DNA from: Sinorhizobium sp. BG8
GTDB taxonomy: Bacteria > Pseudomonadota > Alphaproteobacteria > Rhizobiales > Rhizobiaceae
Assembly: GCF_016864555.1 (NCBI RefSeq)
Contig: NZ_CP044011.1
Coordinates: 1,097,001-1,161,000, forward strand
DNA length: 64,000 nt
Direction of reading: 5' to 3'
This document shows, one piece after another, positions 10,029 to 19,308 of the stretch. The number at the start of each line of letters is the position of its first letter. Positions within the stretch are counted from its first letter, which is position 1. The notes under the pieces are model-generated. The model did no database searches. It had not been told where the DNA came from and saw only the letters and a list, made by a program, of their open reading frames with translations. The position numbers and the translations under genes were made by a program.

Positions 10029-10919
10029 ATGCCGGAATTGCCGGAAGTTGAGACCGTGAAGCGCGGACTGGCGCCCGTCATGGAAGGGGCGCGAATCGTG
10101 GATGCGGAACTGCGTCGCCCAGATCTCAGGTTTCCCTTTCCCGCGGGTTTTGCCGACGCCCTGCGCGGTCGGACGATCCTTTCCCTCGGACGGCGCGCCA
10201 AATATCTGCTGATCGATCTCGATGGAGGAGACGTCATTATCTCGCATCTCGGGATGTCCGGCTCGTTCAGGATCGACGCACAGTCCGGCGGCACGACTCC
10301 TGGAGATTTCCATGTTCCCCGCGGCAAGGATCCCAGGCACGATCACGTGGTCCTTCATCTCGAGACCGCAGATGGGCCGGTGCGCATTATCTATAATGAC
10401 CCGCGGCGCTTCGGTTTCATGGACCTCGCCCGCCGCGACACTCTTTCAGGGCATGCCTTCTTTCGCGATCTCGGAGAGGAGCCCACCGGCAATGCGCTGG
10501 ACGCTCGCTACCTGTCGACAAAGTTCCGCGGGCGGAGCCAGCCCCTCAAGGCTGCTCTCCTCGACCAGAAGAACATAGCCGGGCTCGGCAATATCTATGT
10601 GTGCGAGGCGCTGTGGCGCGCGCACCTGTCGCCGGAGCGCGCGGCAGGGTCGCTTGTAACCGCGACGGGCAAGCCGAGAAAGGAACTGGTCGTGCTGACC
10701 GAGGCGATCCGCGCGGTTATCGACGAGGCGATAGGGGCGGGGGGCTCGACCCTGCGCGATCACATCCGCACGGACGGTTCTCTCGGCTACTTCCAGCACT
10801 CCTTTGCCGTATACGATCAGGAGGGCGCAGTGTGTCGTACGCCCGGCTGCGGCGCCACGATCGGCCGCATCGTCCAGGCGGGTCGATCGACCTTCTATTG
10901 CGCCGCCTGCCAGAAATGA
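10029..10919 (+). CDS. mutM: Formamidopyrimidine-DNA glycosylase
   Basis: A 296-residue bifunctional glycosylase/AP lyase that removes 8-oxoguanine and formamidopyrimidines. The start is fixed by the family N-terminus PELPEVETV, where Pro2 becomes the catalytic amine and Glu3 the acid after Met removal. The beta-hairpin lysine lies in RRAKYLLI near residue 57, and the C-terminus is the zinc finger with C-x-x-x-x-C ... C-x-x-C ending at CQK. The gene is followed by the rpsT promoter region with a 230-bp gap. Confidence 0.97.
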   Translation: MPELPEVETVKRGLAPVMEGARIVDAELRRPDLRFPFPAGFADALRGRTILSLGRRAKYLLIDLDGGDVIISHLGMSGSFRIDAQSGGTTPGDFHVPRGKDPRHDHVVLHLETADGPVRIIYNDPRRFGFMDLARRDTLSGHAFFRDLGEEPTGNALDARYLSTKFRGRSQPLKAALLDQKNIAGLGNIYVCEALWRAHLSPERAAGSLVTATGKPRKELVVLTEAIRAVIDEAIGAGGSTLRDHIRTDGSLGYFQHSFAVYDQEGAVCRTPGCGATIGRIVQAGRSTFYCAACQK

Positions 10920-10993
10920 CTTCGGCTCCCTTTTCCGGCATCGGGCCAGACCGGATTTCAATCCCGCCCGAGGGGTTTCTTGCAAAATGCGCG

Positions 10994-11106
10994 TTGACGA
11001 GCCTGCGGTTTCCGGCTATACGCGCCCCCAGTTTGGAAAGCCAACTCCAAGGTTTTCCGATATCGCTCCCGCATTGCTTGACTGACAGGTCGCAGTGACC
11101 CTACAC
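10994..11106 (+). promoter_or_regulatory. Two candidate sigma-70 promoters of rpsT
   Basis: The better match is TTGACG at 10994-10999, a 17-bp spacer, and TATACG at 11017-11022. A second possible promoter nearer the gene has TTGACT at 11078-11083, 17 bp, and CTACAC at 11101-11106. Both point toward rpsT; neither start has been mapped. Confidence 0.5.
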
Positions 11107-11149
11107 GGCGCATGCGGAGTTCGTGTCAGATTTCTGAAGAGAGGCATAC

Positions 11150-11416
11150 ATGGCCAATACAACTTCGGCGAAAAAGGCGACCCGCAAGATCGCTCGCCGC
11201 ACTGCAGTGAACAAGGCCCGTCGCTCGCGCGTTCGCGGCTTCATCCGCAAGGTCGAGGAAGCGATCGCTTCCGGTGATGCTGCGCTGGCAGCAGCCGCTC
11301 TGAAGGCTGCTCAGCCGGAGCTGATGCGTGCTGCCACCAAGGGTGTGCTTCACGCCAACACGGCATCCCGCAAGGTGTCCCGACTCGCTGGACGTGTTAA
11401 GGCTCTCGCAGTCTAA
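11150..11416 (+). CDS. rpsT: Small ribosomal subunit protein bS20
   Basis: An 88-residue basic, helical protein beginning [17 protein letters not shown], the standard bS20 N-terminus and length. It binds 16S rRNA early in 30S assembly. GAGAGGC lies just ahead of the ATG. It is monocistronic: two promoter candidates precede it and a clear intrinsic terminator follows. It is the usual upstream neighbour of dnaA in Rhizobiales. Confidence 0.98.
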   Translation: MANTTSAKKATRKIARRTAVNKARRSRVRGFIRKVEEAIASGDAALAAAALKAAQPELMRAATKGVLHANTASRKVSRLAGRVKALAV

Positions 11417-11460
11417 TTCATTAGAGCGATCTGATACACTTCAGCTATGCAGTTTTAGAA

Positions 11461-11492
11461 GAGCCCGGCAACTTTGCCGGGCTTTTTGTTTT
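11461..11492 (+). terminator. Intrinsic terminator of rpsT
   Basis: A GC stem (AGCCCGGCA ... TGCCGGGCT, short ACTT-type loop) is followed directly by TTTTTGTTTT. It sits 45 bp after the rpsT stop, so dnaA must have its own promoter. Confidence 0.9.
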
Positions 11493-11632
11493 GCTTTTCC
11501 GGCTCGCTATGGTTAACGCGCAACGCTTCGCCATGTCAAACGTATGACAAATAATATCATTGTTTTTCAATGACTTACGAGAGGTTCATCGTGTGGATGT
11601 CGGGTTCCGTAGCGGCAGTTGGGCGCCCTCGC

Positions 11633-11760
11633 GAGTCAAGCAAAATTTTATTTTTGTCGTTCGGAACGAGTCGCGAAAACAACCAAAAATCAAAGCCATT
11701 GATTCATAAGCGATTCTCCTGAGAGGGCTCGATTCCGAGTCAGGATGCGCCCTCAGAGTC
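11633..11760. promoter_or_regulatory. Cluster of seven GANTC (CcrM-type) sites upstream of dnaA
   Basis: GANTC occurs at 11633, 11668, 11701, 11712, 11731, 11737 and 11756, with two more at 11983 and 12078. Random expectation is about one per 256 bp before GC correction, so seven in 128 bp is a marked excess. GANTC is the target of the alphaproteobacterial cell-cycle methylase CcrM, and dnaA transcription is methylation-dependent in Caulobacter. The sites are seen directly; the regulatory role is inferred. Confidence 0.7.
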
Positions 11761-11772
11761 AACGCCCGGCCA

Positions 11773-11787
11773 TTAATTTTGCGTAAA
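11773..11787. promoter_or_regulatory. CtrA-like site
   Basis: TTAA, seven bases, then TAAA: seven of eight fixed positions of the CtrA consensus TTAA-N7-TTAA. It lies between the GANTC cluster and the candidate dnaA promoter. The match is short and could be chance in an AT-rich patch. Confidence 0.35.
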
Positions 11788-11795
11788 ATTCGTGA

Positions 11796-11825
11796 TTGAT
11801 CTTGCCCCATGATCCTGCCTAAATG
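11796..11825 (+). promoter_or_regulatory. Candidate dnaA promoter
   Basis: TTGATC at 11796-11801, an 18-bp spacer, then TAAATG at 11820-11825; a weak -10. A start about 6-8 bp later would fall at the first base of the hairpin-rich region that begins at 11831, which is why it is favoured. Confidence 0.3.
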
Positions 11826-11830
11826 CTTTC

Positions 11831-12281
11831 CACAGGGGGCACGGACATACGCCTAAAACGAACGCTTTAAACCACCTCGAAAGGGTGGTGCGGTTATGTT
11901 TGTCCCCTGTGACGGAGCGGCTCCGCTTCGTATCATCATGACACTGGAAGCTTTGGACCTGAGCGCGGCGCGCCCCGGAACGGAGTCTTTTTGCAATCGT
12001 TGATTGCCTGTGTTGCTGCCTGGGGGGCAGCAGGTGAACGGAGCCAGCGAAGTCGGTAGCCGGCGAGGAGGCTACCGGAGTCGTGGAATGGCTGGCACCG
12101 CTCTGCCGTTAGGAAGAGCAATGGGGCCTGTATTTTAACGAGGGGCCGTTTGAGCATTTGGGGCTAGCAAACGGTTGGGGCAGCCGAAAGCTATTGCGCG
12201 CCGATAAACGAGCGCGCTTGGCGGACGGTAACTATCAAGGTGCCGGCAGGAAACGCCGGCGCGGCGAATAAAGATTGAAAG
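11831..12281 (+). ncRNA. Hairpin-rich region ahead of dnaA: long structured leader or separate RNA(s)
   Basis: This 450-bp stretch has no convincing reading frame but dense, nested complementarity. CACAGGGG 11831-11838 pairs with CCCCTGTG 11904-11911 and ACATA with TATGT inside it; ACCACC/GGTGGT (11871-11889) caps that arm. GCTGCC/GGCAGC pair at 12015-12031. AACGG 12037-12041 pairs with CCGTT 12106-12110, enclosing GCCAGC/GCTGGC and CGGTAGCC/GGCTACCG. GCGCGC arms lie at 12196-12217 and GCCGGC arms at 12242-12260, ending just before the dnaA ribosome-binding site. I could not match it to RNase P, tmRNA, 4.5S or 6S RNA. The remaining gap (11493-11632) is AT-rich with one small palindrome at 11557-11573. 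Confidence 0.5.
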
Positions 12282-12289
12282 GCGGCAAC

Positions 12290-13840
12290 ATGCAGATGAA
12301 TACGGCCTCTACGGCTGGTGCATTCGCATCAGGGGATGACGCACTTCCGGTGCTTGAAAAGGGGAAGGCCCAGGCGGGAGACAAATCCGACATGAAGCAG
12401 AACGCGCTTTTCGACCGGGTAAGCGCTCGTCTGAAAGCACAGGTCGGACCGGATGTTTTCGCGAGCTGGTTCGGTCGTCTCAAGCTTCATTCGGTTTCCA
12501 AGAGTGTTGTGCGCCTGTCGGTGCCAACCACCTTCCTGAAATCGTGGATCAACAACCGCTATCTCGAACTGATCACCAGCCTGTTCCAGCAGGAAGATCC
12601 GGAGATCCTCAAGGTCGAGATACTCGTACGCACCGCCATGAGAGGTGTGCGTCCGGGAAGCTCTGACGATGCAGTAGTCGCCGAGCCGGCGCCTTCCGTG
12701 CAGCAACCGCGCCGTTCCGCAAACCTGCAGCAGCCGTCCCATCCTTCGGTGGTGGCGCCTTCCGCTGCAGCGCCGCGGGCTACTCCGGCCGGACCGCTCT
12801 TCGGTTCACCGCTCGACCAGCGCTATACCTTTGACAGCTTCGTCGAGGGTTCCTCTAACCGGGTGGCGCTTGCGGCAGCCAAGACCATTGCTGAAGCCGG
12901 AGCTGGAGCAGTACGCTTCAATCCGCTCTTCGTTCATTCGAGCGTCGGTCTCGGCAAGACACACCTTCTTCAGGCCATCGCCATTGCAGCGCTTTCGAGC
13001 GCCCGCAATCCCCGCGTCGTCTACCTGACGGCCGAATACTTCATGTGGCGCTTTGCCACCGCAATCCGCGACAACGACGCCCTGTCGCTCAAGGAGACGC
13101 TGCGCAACATCGATCTCCTGATCATCGACGACATGCAGTTCCTACAGGGGAACTCGATCCAGAACGAGTTCTGCCACCTGCTCAACATGTTGCTCGACTC
13201 CGCAAAGCAGGTCGTCGTCGCAGCCGACCGGGCTCCCTGGGAACTCGAGTCGCTTGATCCGCGCGTTCGCTCGCGGCTGCAGGGCGGTGTTGCCATCGAG
13301 ATGGAAGGTCCGGACTACGAGATGCGTCTCGAGATCCTCAAGCGCCGGCTCGACGTGGCGCGCCAGGAAGACCAGAGCCTCGACATACCGGCCGATATCC
13401 TCAGCCACGTGGCCCGCAACATCACGGCCAGTGGCCGGGAACTGGAAGGCGCCTTCAACCAGCTCCTCTTCCGTCGTTCCTTCGAGCCGCAGCTCACCAT
13501 CGAGCGCGTTGACGAACTGCTGGGGCACCTGGTCGCCGCTGGCGAACCGCGTCGCGTACGCATCGAGGACATCCAGCGCGTTGTCGCCAAGCACTACAAT
13601 GTGTCGCGGCAGGAGCTTGTCTCGAACCGGCGCACGCGGGTTATCGTCAAGCCGCGCCAGATCGCCATGTATCTGTCCAAGACGCTCACTCCGCGTTCGT
13701 TCCCCGAGATCGGTCGCCGCTTTGGCGGACGCGATCACACGACCGTGCTTCACGCCGTGCGCAAGATCGAAGAGCTGATCTCCAACGACACGAAGCTCAG
13801 CCACGAGATCGAGCTTTTGAAGCGCCTGATCAACGAATAG
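12290..13840 (+). CDS. dnaA: Chromosomal replication initiator DnaA
   Basis: A 516-residue DnaA. The N-terminal oligomerisation/helicase-loading domain covers about 35-115, a Pro/Ala-rich linker about 120-175, then the AAA+ domain with Walker A GLGKTH (220-225) and Walker B LLIIDD (276-281). The C-terminal DNA-binding domain ends with the DnaA signature around [21 protein letters not shown] 12290 is chosen because AAAGGCGG lies about 6 bp upstream; a TTG at 12275 is less likely. The N-terminus is roughly 35 residues longer than E. coli DnaA. The long regulatory gap upstream and a terminator downstream make it a single-gene unit. Confidence 0.98.
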   Translation: MQMNTASTAGAFASGDDALPVLEKGKAQAGDKSDMKQNALFDRVSARLKAQVGPDVFASWFGRLKLHSVSKSVVRLSVPTTFLKSWINNRYLELITSLFQQEDPEILKVEILVRTAMRGVRPGSSDDAVVAEPAPSVQQPRRSANLQQPSHPSVVAPSAAAPRATPAGPLFGSPLDQRYTFDSFVEGSSNRVALAAAKTIAEAGAGAVRFNPLFVHSSVGLGKTHLLQAIAIAALSSARNPRVVYLTAEYFMWRFATAIRDNDALSLKETLRNIDLLIIDDMQFLQGNSIQNEFCHLLNMLLDSAKQVVVAADRAPWELESLDPRVRSRLQGGVAIEMEGPDYEMRLEILKRRLDVARQEDQSLDIPADILSHVARNITASGRELEGAFNQLLFRRSFEPQLTIERVDELLGHLVAAGEPRRVRIEDIQRVVAKHYNVSRQELVSNRRTRVIVKPRQIAMYLSKTLTPRSFPEIGRRFGGRDHTTVLHAVRKIEELISNDTKLSHEIELLKRLINE

Positions 13841-13864
13841 GCGCCGCACTCGAATTGCAGGAAG

Positions 13865-13897
13865 GAAAGGGGCTCGCCGGTGCGGGCCCCTTTCGCA
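13865..13897 (+). terminator. Probable dnaA terminator
   Basis: Stem GAAAGGGGC/GCCCCTTTC with a 12-base loop, about 25 bp after the dnaA stop. The following tract is only weakly T-rich (GCATTTCT). Confidence 0.6.
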
Positions 13898-13983
13898 TTT
13901 CTGGATATGCTGGCACAGCTGGACGCGCCCGGGACGATCTGGCCGCATCAGCAGTTTAGAGATGGAAAGAGAAGACTGCCTGC

Positions 13984-15165
13984 TCAGCAGGCGAGGTCAG
14001 CCACCACGGCGTCGAGGATGAGCATTCCGGCTGGCGTGCAGCGCAGGCGGGAATTGCCAAGCCGCTCGATCAGGCCATGCTCGATGAGAAATTGTTCGCG
14101 ATCCGGATCGGGGTCGCGGCCCGAGAGGGACTGCCAGCGGGCGAGATCGACGCCCTCCTTCAGCCGAAGGCCCATCAAAAGCAGTTCGTCGGCCTGCTCC
14201 GTGAGCTCGAGCATCTCTTGGTCGACCATTCCATGCCCCTGGGCCTCGACGGCCGTCAGCCAGCTTTCAGGCCGGCGCTCGGTCGCTGTCGCGATCTTGG
14301 CCTTCCCGACGGTCAGGCGCCCATGCGCGCCGGGACCTATGCCGGCATAGTCTCCATATCGCCAGTAGGTAAGATTGTGGCGGCTCTCGGCACCGGGTCT
14401 CGCGTGGTTAGAGACCTCGTAGGCCGGCAGGCCTTCGCGTGCCGTGATCTCCTGCGTGGCCTCGTAAAGAATGGCCGATTGCTCACCGTCAGGAACGATC
14501 AGTTTGCCCGCCTTGTGAAGGCCATAGAAGGGCGTGCCTTCCTCGATTGTCAGCTGGTAGAGCGAGAGGTGATCCACGGCATAGGAGATTGCTTCCTTCA
14601 GCTCGCGGTCCCAGGCCTCCACGGTCTGGTTCGGCCGGGCATAGATCAGGTCGAAGGACATGCGCGGGAAGATCTCGCGCGCAAGCCGGATGGCCTTCAG
14701 GGCATCCTCGACGTCATGTAGGCGACCGAGGAACTTGAGGTCTGCATCGTTCAATGCCTGGACGCCGAGCGAGACACGATTGACGCCCGCCGCCCTGTAG
14801 CCGCGAAAGCGCTCGGCCTCCACGCTGGAGGGGTTGGCCTCCATGGTGATCTCGATGCCATCGGGCACATGCCAGACCCGCGCGATCTCCGAGAGGATGG
14901 CATCCACGGTCTCCGGCGCCATAAGCGATGGTGTCCCGCCGCCCATGAAGATGCTCGTGACCGTCCTCGGGCCGGAAAGCGCCCGCATTGTTTCCATTTC
15001 CTTGAGGAAGGCGGAAACGAAACGCGGCTGATCGACCGGCTGATGGCGGACGTGGCTGTTGAAATCACAGTAGGGGCATTTGGCGGCGCAGAAGGGCCAG
15101 TGCACATAGACACCGAAACCGGGATCCATGCTGTCCCTTGGCTGGAATAGCGCCACCGATGTCAT
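13984..15165 (-). CDS. hemW: HemW-type radical SAM heme chaperone
   Basis: A 393-residue radical SAM protein of the HemW (YggW) group, long misannotated as oxygen-independent coproporphyrinogen III oxidase. The cluster motif is CAAKCPYC (Cys26, Cys30, Cys33), i.e. the CX3CX2C form, followed by GGGTPS and the HemW C-terminal domain. HemW binds heme and delivers it to respiratory enzymes. The start at 15165 places it 8 bp after the rdgB stop; earlier in-frame codons would overlap rdgB. It is the last gene of the rph-VOC-rdgB-hemW run. Confidence 0.93.
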   Translation of the reverse strand: MTSVALFQPRDSMDPGFGVYVHWPFCAAKCPYCDFNSHVRHQPVDQPRFVSAFLKEMETMRALSGPRTVTSIFMGGGTPSLMAPETVDAILSEIARVWHVPDGIEITMEANPSSVEAERFRGYRAAGVNRVSLGVQALNDADLKFLGRLHDVEDALKAIRLAREIFPRMSFDLIYARPNQTVEAWDRELKEAISYAVDHLSLYQLTIEEGTPFYGLHKAGKLIVPDGEQSAILYEATQEITAREGLPAYEVSNHARPGAESRHNLTYWRYGDYAGIGPGAHGRLTVGKAKIATATERRPESWLTAVEAQGHGMVDQEMLELTEQADELLLMGLRLKEGVDLARWQSLSGRDPDPDREQFLIEHGLIERLGNSRLRCTPAGMLILDAVVADLAC

Positions 15166-15172
15166 CGCTCGC

Positions 15173-15817
15173 TCAGGCTCCGAGGCAGGTTTCGACGAAG
15201 CGCTTGAAGGCACGCGCCCGGTGCGACAGCGCCTTGGCGTCGCCCGGTTTCCAGCCGTGCTTCTCGAGAGAACTCATCTCCCCGAAAGTCGTGCTGTAGC
15301 CTTCAGGCTGGAAGACGGGGTCGTAACCAAAGCCCTGCGTACCGCGTGGCGGCCAGACGACATGGCCCTCGACCTCGCCGCGGAAAAATTCGGTGTGGCC
15401 GTCCGGCCAGGCGAGGCACAGGACGGAGACGAAACGCGCGGTGCGTTCGGCTGCGGCAAGCGCGCCCTTTTCGCCGAGAGCCTTCTCGACCTTCTCCATG
15501 GCCATCGCGAAGTCGCGGCTGCCGTCTTCGCGCTCGGCCCAGTTGGCCGTGTAGATGCCCGGTGCGCCGTCCAAGGCGTCGACCACCAGTCCGGAATCGT
15601 CGGAGAGTGCCGGCATTCCGGCCGCCGTTGCAGATGCGAGCGCCTTGATCGCGGCGTTTTCCTCGAAGGTGGTTCCGGTTTCGTCCGGCTCCACAAAATT
15701 GAGGTCGGCCGCTGATCTGGCAACAAAGCCGAACGGTTCGATAAGTTCGCCAATCTCCCTTATCTTGCCTGCGTTGTGGCTCGCGACCACGATCGTCTTC
15801 GTATCAAGCTTGCGCAT
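15173..15817 (-). CDS. rdgB: dITP/XTP pyrophosphatase
   Basis: A 214-residue Ham1/RdgB pyrophosphatase that hydrolyses ITP, dITP and XTP and so keeps deaminated purines out of nucleic acids. The substrate-binding SHNAGK is at residues 13-18, the catalytic SDDSGL near 75, and GFGYDPVF in the second half. ATG 15817 overlaps the last codons of the VOC gene by 14 bp, indicating tight coupling. Confidence 0.96.
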   Translation of the reverse strand: MRKLDTKTIVVASHNAGKIREIGELIEPFGFVARSAADLNFVEPDETGTTFEENAAIKALASATAAGMPALSDDSGLVVDALDGAPGIYTANWAEREDGSRDFAMAMEKVEKALGEKGALAAAERTARFVSVLCLAWPDGHTEFFRGEVEGHVVWPPRGTQGFGYDPVFQPEGYSTTFGEMSSLEKHGWKPGDAKALSHRARAFKRFVETCLGA

Positions 15818-16250
15818 TCGGTGTTCCTGTGAGGCCCCAAAGGCCGGGTTCGGCACATTCGAGGCTGTTACCGGCGGGATCTCGGAAATAGATGGATCGG
15901 GCGCCGTTCGGCCAGTGAAAATCGGCCTCAATGGCGATACCCGCTTCATCGAGCTTTTTCACCCAGAAATCAAGATCGCGTGCGGCGACACTGAAGCAGG
16001 CATGTCCGTGGCCCGTCGTCCCGTGTGGCGGCACTGGAAATGCGCCGGGAGGAGGAGGGACAATCGTTTCCTTCGGATTGAAGATCAGGAGGACGCCTGG
16101 TCCACAGCGATAGAATACATGCCGGTTGCCGTGCCTCGTGATCTTTTCGAGACCCAGGAGCTCGCCGTAGAAAACTTCCGCGGCATCGAGATCCTCCGCA
16201 TAGAGGGCCGTTTCGAGCATGCCGTTGATTTTCGGGTCCCTGGGCGTCAT
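15804..16250 (-). CDS. VOC (glyoxalase/bleomycin-resistance) family protein
   Basis: A 148-residue single vicinal-oxygen-chelate protein with two beta-alpha-beta-beta-beta halves: [20 protein letters not shown] near the N-terminus and [18 protein letters not shown] later, ending with [18 protein letters not shown]. Putative metal ligands are a His near 80-83 and Glu131. The substrate is unknown. ATG 16250 has AAGAGG a few bases upstream; it sits between rph and rdgB in one direction and overlaps rdgB. Confidence 0.85.
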   Translation of the reverse strand: MTPRDPKINGMLETALYAEDLDAAEVFYGELLGLEKITRHGNRHVFYRCGPGVLLIFNPKETIVPPPPGAFPVPPHGTTGHGHACFSVAARDLDFWVKKLDEAGIAIEADFHWPNGARSIYFRDPAGNSLECAEPGLWGLTGTPNAQA

Positions 16251-16381
16251 CGAACCTGACCTCTTGTTCAATCCCCTCTGCCGCGGCCGAACATTCGGTG
16301 CGAACAGGACTGCGGTGCGCGGCTCCGGCCCGGAGGGTGTCGGGGAGGGACGCCGTAAGTGGCATCCCGCCCGCCAAATGC

Positions 16382-17098
16382 TTATGCGATGGCCTGTTTC
16401 TGGAGTGAAACGAGATCCAGAATGCCGGCCTTGGCAAGTGCCATCAGGCTCGAGAACTCTTCCTCGGTGAAAGGCTTCCCCTCGGCTGTGCCCTGGATCT
16501 CCACGATGCCGCCGCTTCCCGTCATGACGAAGTTGGCGTCCGTCTCGGCAGCGGAATCCTCGAGATAATCGAGGTCGATGACCGATTGGCTGGCGAAGAT
16601 GCCGCAGGAGATCGCCGCGACGTGGTCCTTGAGCACTTTCTCGACCTTGATCATGCTGCGCGCCTCCATCCACCGGAGACAATCATGCAGCGCTACCCAG
16701 GCACCGGTGATCGAAGCGGTGCGGGTACCGCCATCGGCCTGTATCACATCGCAGTCGATGGTGATCTGGCGTTCGCCCAACGCCTCCAGGTCCACGATCG
16801 CGCGGAGCGAACGGCCGATGAGACGCTGGATTTCCTGCGTGCGCCCGCCCTGCTTGCCGGAGGCGGCTTCGCGCTTCATGCGATCCCCCGTCGCTCGCGG
16901 AAGCATGCCGTACTCGGCGGTGACCCATCCCTTGCCGCTGTTTCTGAGCCACGGTGGCGTCTTTTCTTCCAGGCTCGCCGTGCACAGCACGTGCGTATCG
17001 CCGAATTTGACGAGACAGGATCCTTCCGCGTGCTTGGAGAAGTTGCGCTCGAAGGAAACCTTGCGCATTTGGTCGGTTTTTCTGCCGGACGGCCGCAT
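16382..17098 (-). CDS. rph: Ribonuclease PH
   Basis: A 238-residue phosphorolytic exoribonuclease that trims tRNA 3' ends. Length and sequence are typical, including the N-terminal RPSGR, CTAS, the RLIGRSLRA stretch with phosphate-binding arginines and [15 protein letters not shown]. It is the first gene of the rph-VOC-rdgB-hemW run and is divergent from hrcA, the usual rhizobial arrangement. Confidence 0.97.
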   Translation of the reverse strand: MRPSGRKTDQMRKVSFERNFSKHAEGSCLVKFGDTHVLCTASLEEKTPPWLRNSGKGWVTAEYGMLPRATGDRMKREAASGKQGGRTQEIQRLIGRSLRAIVDLEALGERQITIDCDVIQADGGTRTASITGAWVALHDCLRWMEARSMIKVEKVLKDHVAAISCGIFASQSVIDLDYLEDSAAETDANFVMTGSGGIVEIQGTAEGKPFTEEEFSSLMALAKAGILDLVSLQKQAIA

Positions 17099-17226
17099 CG
17101 CGAACTCCTGATATGGCGTGACGTATGGAGAGTGCTTCTAGAACAACGGACGGTCAAAGGAAACCAGTCTGCCCCAATTTGACCGTCCCTACGGAACCCT
17201 CCCCAACTCGCCACACAAAATCCCTT

Positions 17227-17254
17227 TTGCGCACCGCGGCGAAATCACTATATT
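17227..17254 (+). promoter_or_regulatory. Candidate hrcA promoter
   Basis: TTGCGC at 17227-17232, a 16-bp spacer, and TATATT at 17249-17254, about 110 bp ahead of hrcA. The -10 is good and the -35 fair. No CIRCE inverted repeat was found here. Confidence 0.35.
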
Positions 17255-17365
17255 TCCGGGAAGCGGGCCCGTGATCCGCACGTTTGTGTCGGTCATTTGA
17301 ATGAACGCGATCGGCACCGCGCGCTGGTTCACAGGGACGGAGCATACAGGGATCGTGTACAAAAC

Positions 17366-18444
17366 ATGAGTTCGAGAGGTTCTGTGGGAAGGGAAAGTCA
17401 GACGGCGCTGGACGATCGCTCGGCAGAGATCTTCCGGCGGATCGTCGAAAGCTATCTGGCAAGCGGCGAGCCGCTTGGTTCTCGAAATCTCTCGCGCATT
17501 CTCCCATGTCGCTTTCGCCCGCGTCCGTTCGCAACGTGATGAGCGATCTGGAGCAACTCGGACTTATCTATTCGCCGCACGTGAGCGCCGGACGCCTGCC
17601 GACACAGCTGGGGCTGCGTTTCTTCGTTGACGCCTTCATGCAGGTCGGAAACATTTCCCCCGAGGACAGGGCGTCCATCGACCGCCATGTCCGGCCGGTC
17701 AATCACAATGTCGCCGTCGAGACCATGATGAACGAGGCCAGCCTCATGCTCTCCGGCATGTCGCGTGGCGCCGGCCTCGTCATCACCACCAAGAACGATG
17801 CTGTCCTCAAGCATGTCGAGTTCATTCGGCTGGAGCCGACCAAAGCGCTGGTCGTTCTCGTGGGCGATCATGACCAGGTGGAAAACCGTATCATCGAGCT
17901 GCCTGCCGGCGTCACCAGTTCGCAGCTGACGGAAGCGGCAAACTTTCTCAATGTCCATCTCGCCGGCAACACTCTTCTGGAGGCGCGCACGCAGCTCCAG
18001 CGCCTGAGGGGAGACATCAGTCATGAGCTCGACAAGCTGTCCCAGGATCTGGTCGAGCGGGGACTGGCCGTCTGGTCAGGCGGCCTCGATGCGGAACGGC
18101 CAACCCGACTGATCGTGCGCGGCAGGGCAAATCTGCTGGAAGGGTTGGCGGGAGCCGAGGATATCGACCGGCTGAGGCTGCTCTTCGATGACCTCGAGAA
18201 GAAGGATAGTCTGATTGAGCTTCTCAATCTTGCGGAAAGCGGTCCCGGGGTCAGGATCTTCATCGGATCGGAGAACAAGCTCTTTTCCCTTTCCGGCTCG
18301 TCGCTGATCGTGGCACCCTATCGGGACGGCGACGACAAGATCGTCGGTGCGGTCGGTGTGATCGGACCGACGCGTCTGAACTACTCGCGGATCGTGCCGA
18401 TGGTGGACTACACCGCCCAACTGATGTCGCAGCTATCGCGATAA
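17366..18444 (+). CDS. hrcA: Heat-inducible transcription repressor HrcA, one frameshift
   Basis: With one base restored this is a 359-residue HrcA, the repressor that binds CIRCE operators (typically at groESL) and uses GroEL as folding sensor. The winged-helix DNA-binding part spans about 18-90 (REPEAT-type [20 protein letters not shown], then [18 protein letters not shown] and [11 protein letters not shown]). The GAF-like and dimerisation parts follow. The break is at 17503-17505: the sequence reads ATTCTCCCATG, while ATT CTC CCC ATG gives the family's L-P-M-S-L-S-P junction. One C is missing from a C4 run. The start at 17366 gives the normal N-terminal length. grpE follows 160 bp later on the same strand. 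Confidence 0.9.
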
Positions 18445-18489
18445 GGTATCCGGACTCCAGCAGGAATATTGCCGGTTTTTCGAACATGA

Positions 18490-18518
18490 CTTGATTTTTC
18501 GAGATCAAACATCGATAT
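18490..18518 (+). promoter_or_regulatory. Possible RpoH (sigma-32) promoter of grpE
   Basis: CTTGATT at 18490-18496 and, after about 14 bp, a sequence ending in GATAT that agrees with five of eight positions of the sigma-32 -10 (CCCCATAT). Weak by sequence, supported mainly by the heat-shock role of GrpE. Confidence 0.3.
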
Positions 18519-18606
18519 CGGGCTCAAATCCTCGTTGCTGCCCGCCGGCGTCTGCCGCGGGAGGGTGCGGCAGAACCAATCGCGAGACTATGGAGCGGAG
18601 TACGTC

Positions 18607-19215
18607 ATGAACGACGAGACCAACAAGCATGGACCTGACGCGGCGGTCGAAGAGGCAGCGGCTGCGCAGAACGATGCCCTCGCCGAGGATGCAGGTGCGC
18701 AGGCGCCGGATCCGCTGGATGCGCTGAGAGCCGAGAACGTAGATCTGCGCGACAGGTATCTTCGCCTTGCGGCCGAGATGGACAACCTGCGCCGCCGTAC
18801 GGAGCGCGAAGTCAAGGACGCGAAGTCTTACTCCGTCGCCGGATTTGCCCGTGACATGCTGGCAGTCTCGGACAACCTGCGTCGTGCCCTGGATGCCATT
18901 CCGGCAGAAGCGCGCGAAGCAGGGGACGCCGGGCTGACCGCGCTGATCGAGGGTGTGGAGATGACCGAGCGGTCGATGCTCGCCGCCCTCGAGCGTCATG
19001 GCGTTCGGAAGCTCGATCCCATGGGCGAAAAGTTCGATCCGAACTTCCACCAGGCGATGTTCGAAGTCCCCAACGCTGAAGTGCCGAACAACACGGTCGT
19101 ACAGGTGGTCCAGGCCGGCTTCGTCATCGGCGAGCGCGTGCTGCGGCCTGCCATGGTGGGAGTTTCGAAGGGCGGCCCCAAGGTCGCCGGCACGGAGACG
19201 ACCGCCCAGGCCTGA
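18607..19215 (+). CDS. grpE: Nucleotide exchange factor GrpE
   Basis: A 202-residue GrpE, the exchange factor that releases ADP from DnaK. An acidic, Ala-rich N-terminal tail (1-50) precedes the long dimerising helix ([20 protein letters not shown], then MDNLRRR) and the C-terminal beta-wing with the family signature around HQAMFEVPN and [23 protein letters not shown] 18607 has GGAG nearby; the longer in-frame reading begins in non-conserved sequence. A strong terminator follows. Confidence 0.97.
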   Translation: MNDETNKHGPDAAVEEAAAAQNDALAEDAGAQAPDPLDALRAENVDLRDRYLRLAAEMDNLRRRTEREVKDAKSYSVAGFARDMLAVSDNLRRALDAIPAEAREAGDAGLTALIEGVEMTERSMLAALERHGVRKLDPMGEKFDPNFHQAMFEVPNAEVPNNTVVQVVQAGFVIGERVLRPAMVGVSKGGPKVAGTETTAQA

Positions 19216-19252
19216 CATTTCATTGCTGCGGTTCTGCCGCAGAGAAACGGAA

Positions 19253-19287
19253 AATCCCGGCGAACGAGGCGTTCGCCGGGATTTTTG
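19253..19287. terminator. Bidirectional terminator between grpE and ptsN
   Basis: Stem ATCCCGGCGAACG/CGTTCGCCGGGAT with a short loop, TTTTTGT on the plus side and an A-run before it that serves as the U-tract on the minus side. It separates convergent grpE and ptsN. Confidence 0.88.
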
Positions 19288-19308
19288 TATTTTGCCCTTG
19301 TCTGGACC

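Noticed and set aside
11936-12157. 73-codon frame on the minus strand in the dnaA leader
   Set aside because: No ribosome-binding site, no similarity that I recognise, and it runs through strong hairpins.
11493-12289. Possible chromosomal origin at dnaA
   Set aside because: No cluster of DnaA boxes (TTATCCACA) was found; the nearest likeness, CTTTCCACA at 11827, has two mismatches. In rhizobia the origin lies near hemE, which is not in the window.
17099-17365. CIRCE operator at rph/hrcA
   Set aside because: A GAGTGCT half-site occurs near 17132, but its inverted partner at the right spacing is missing.
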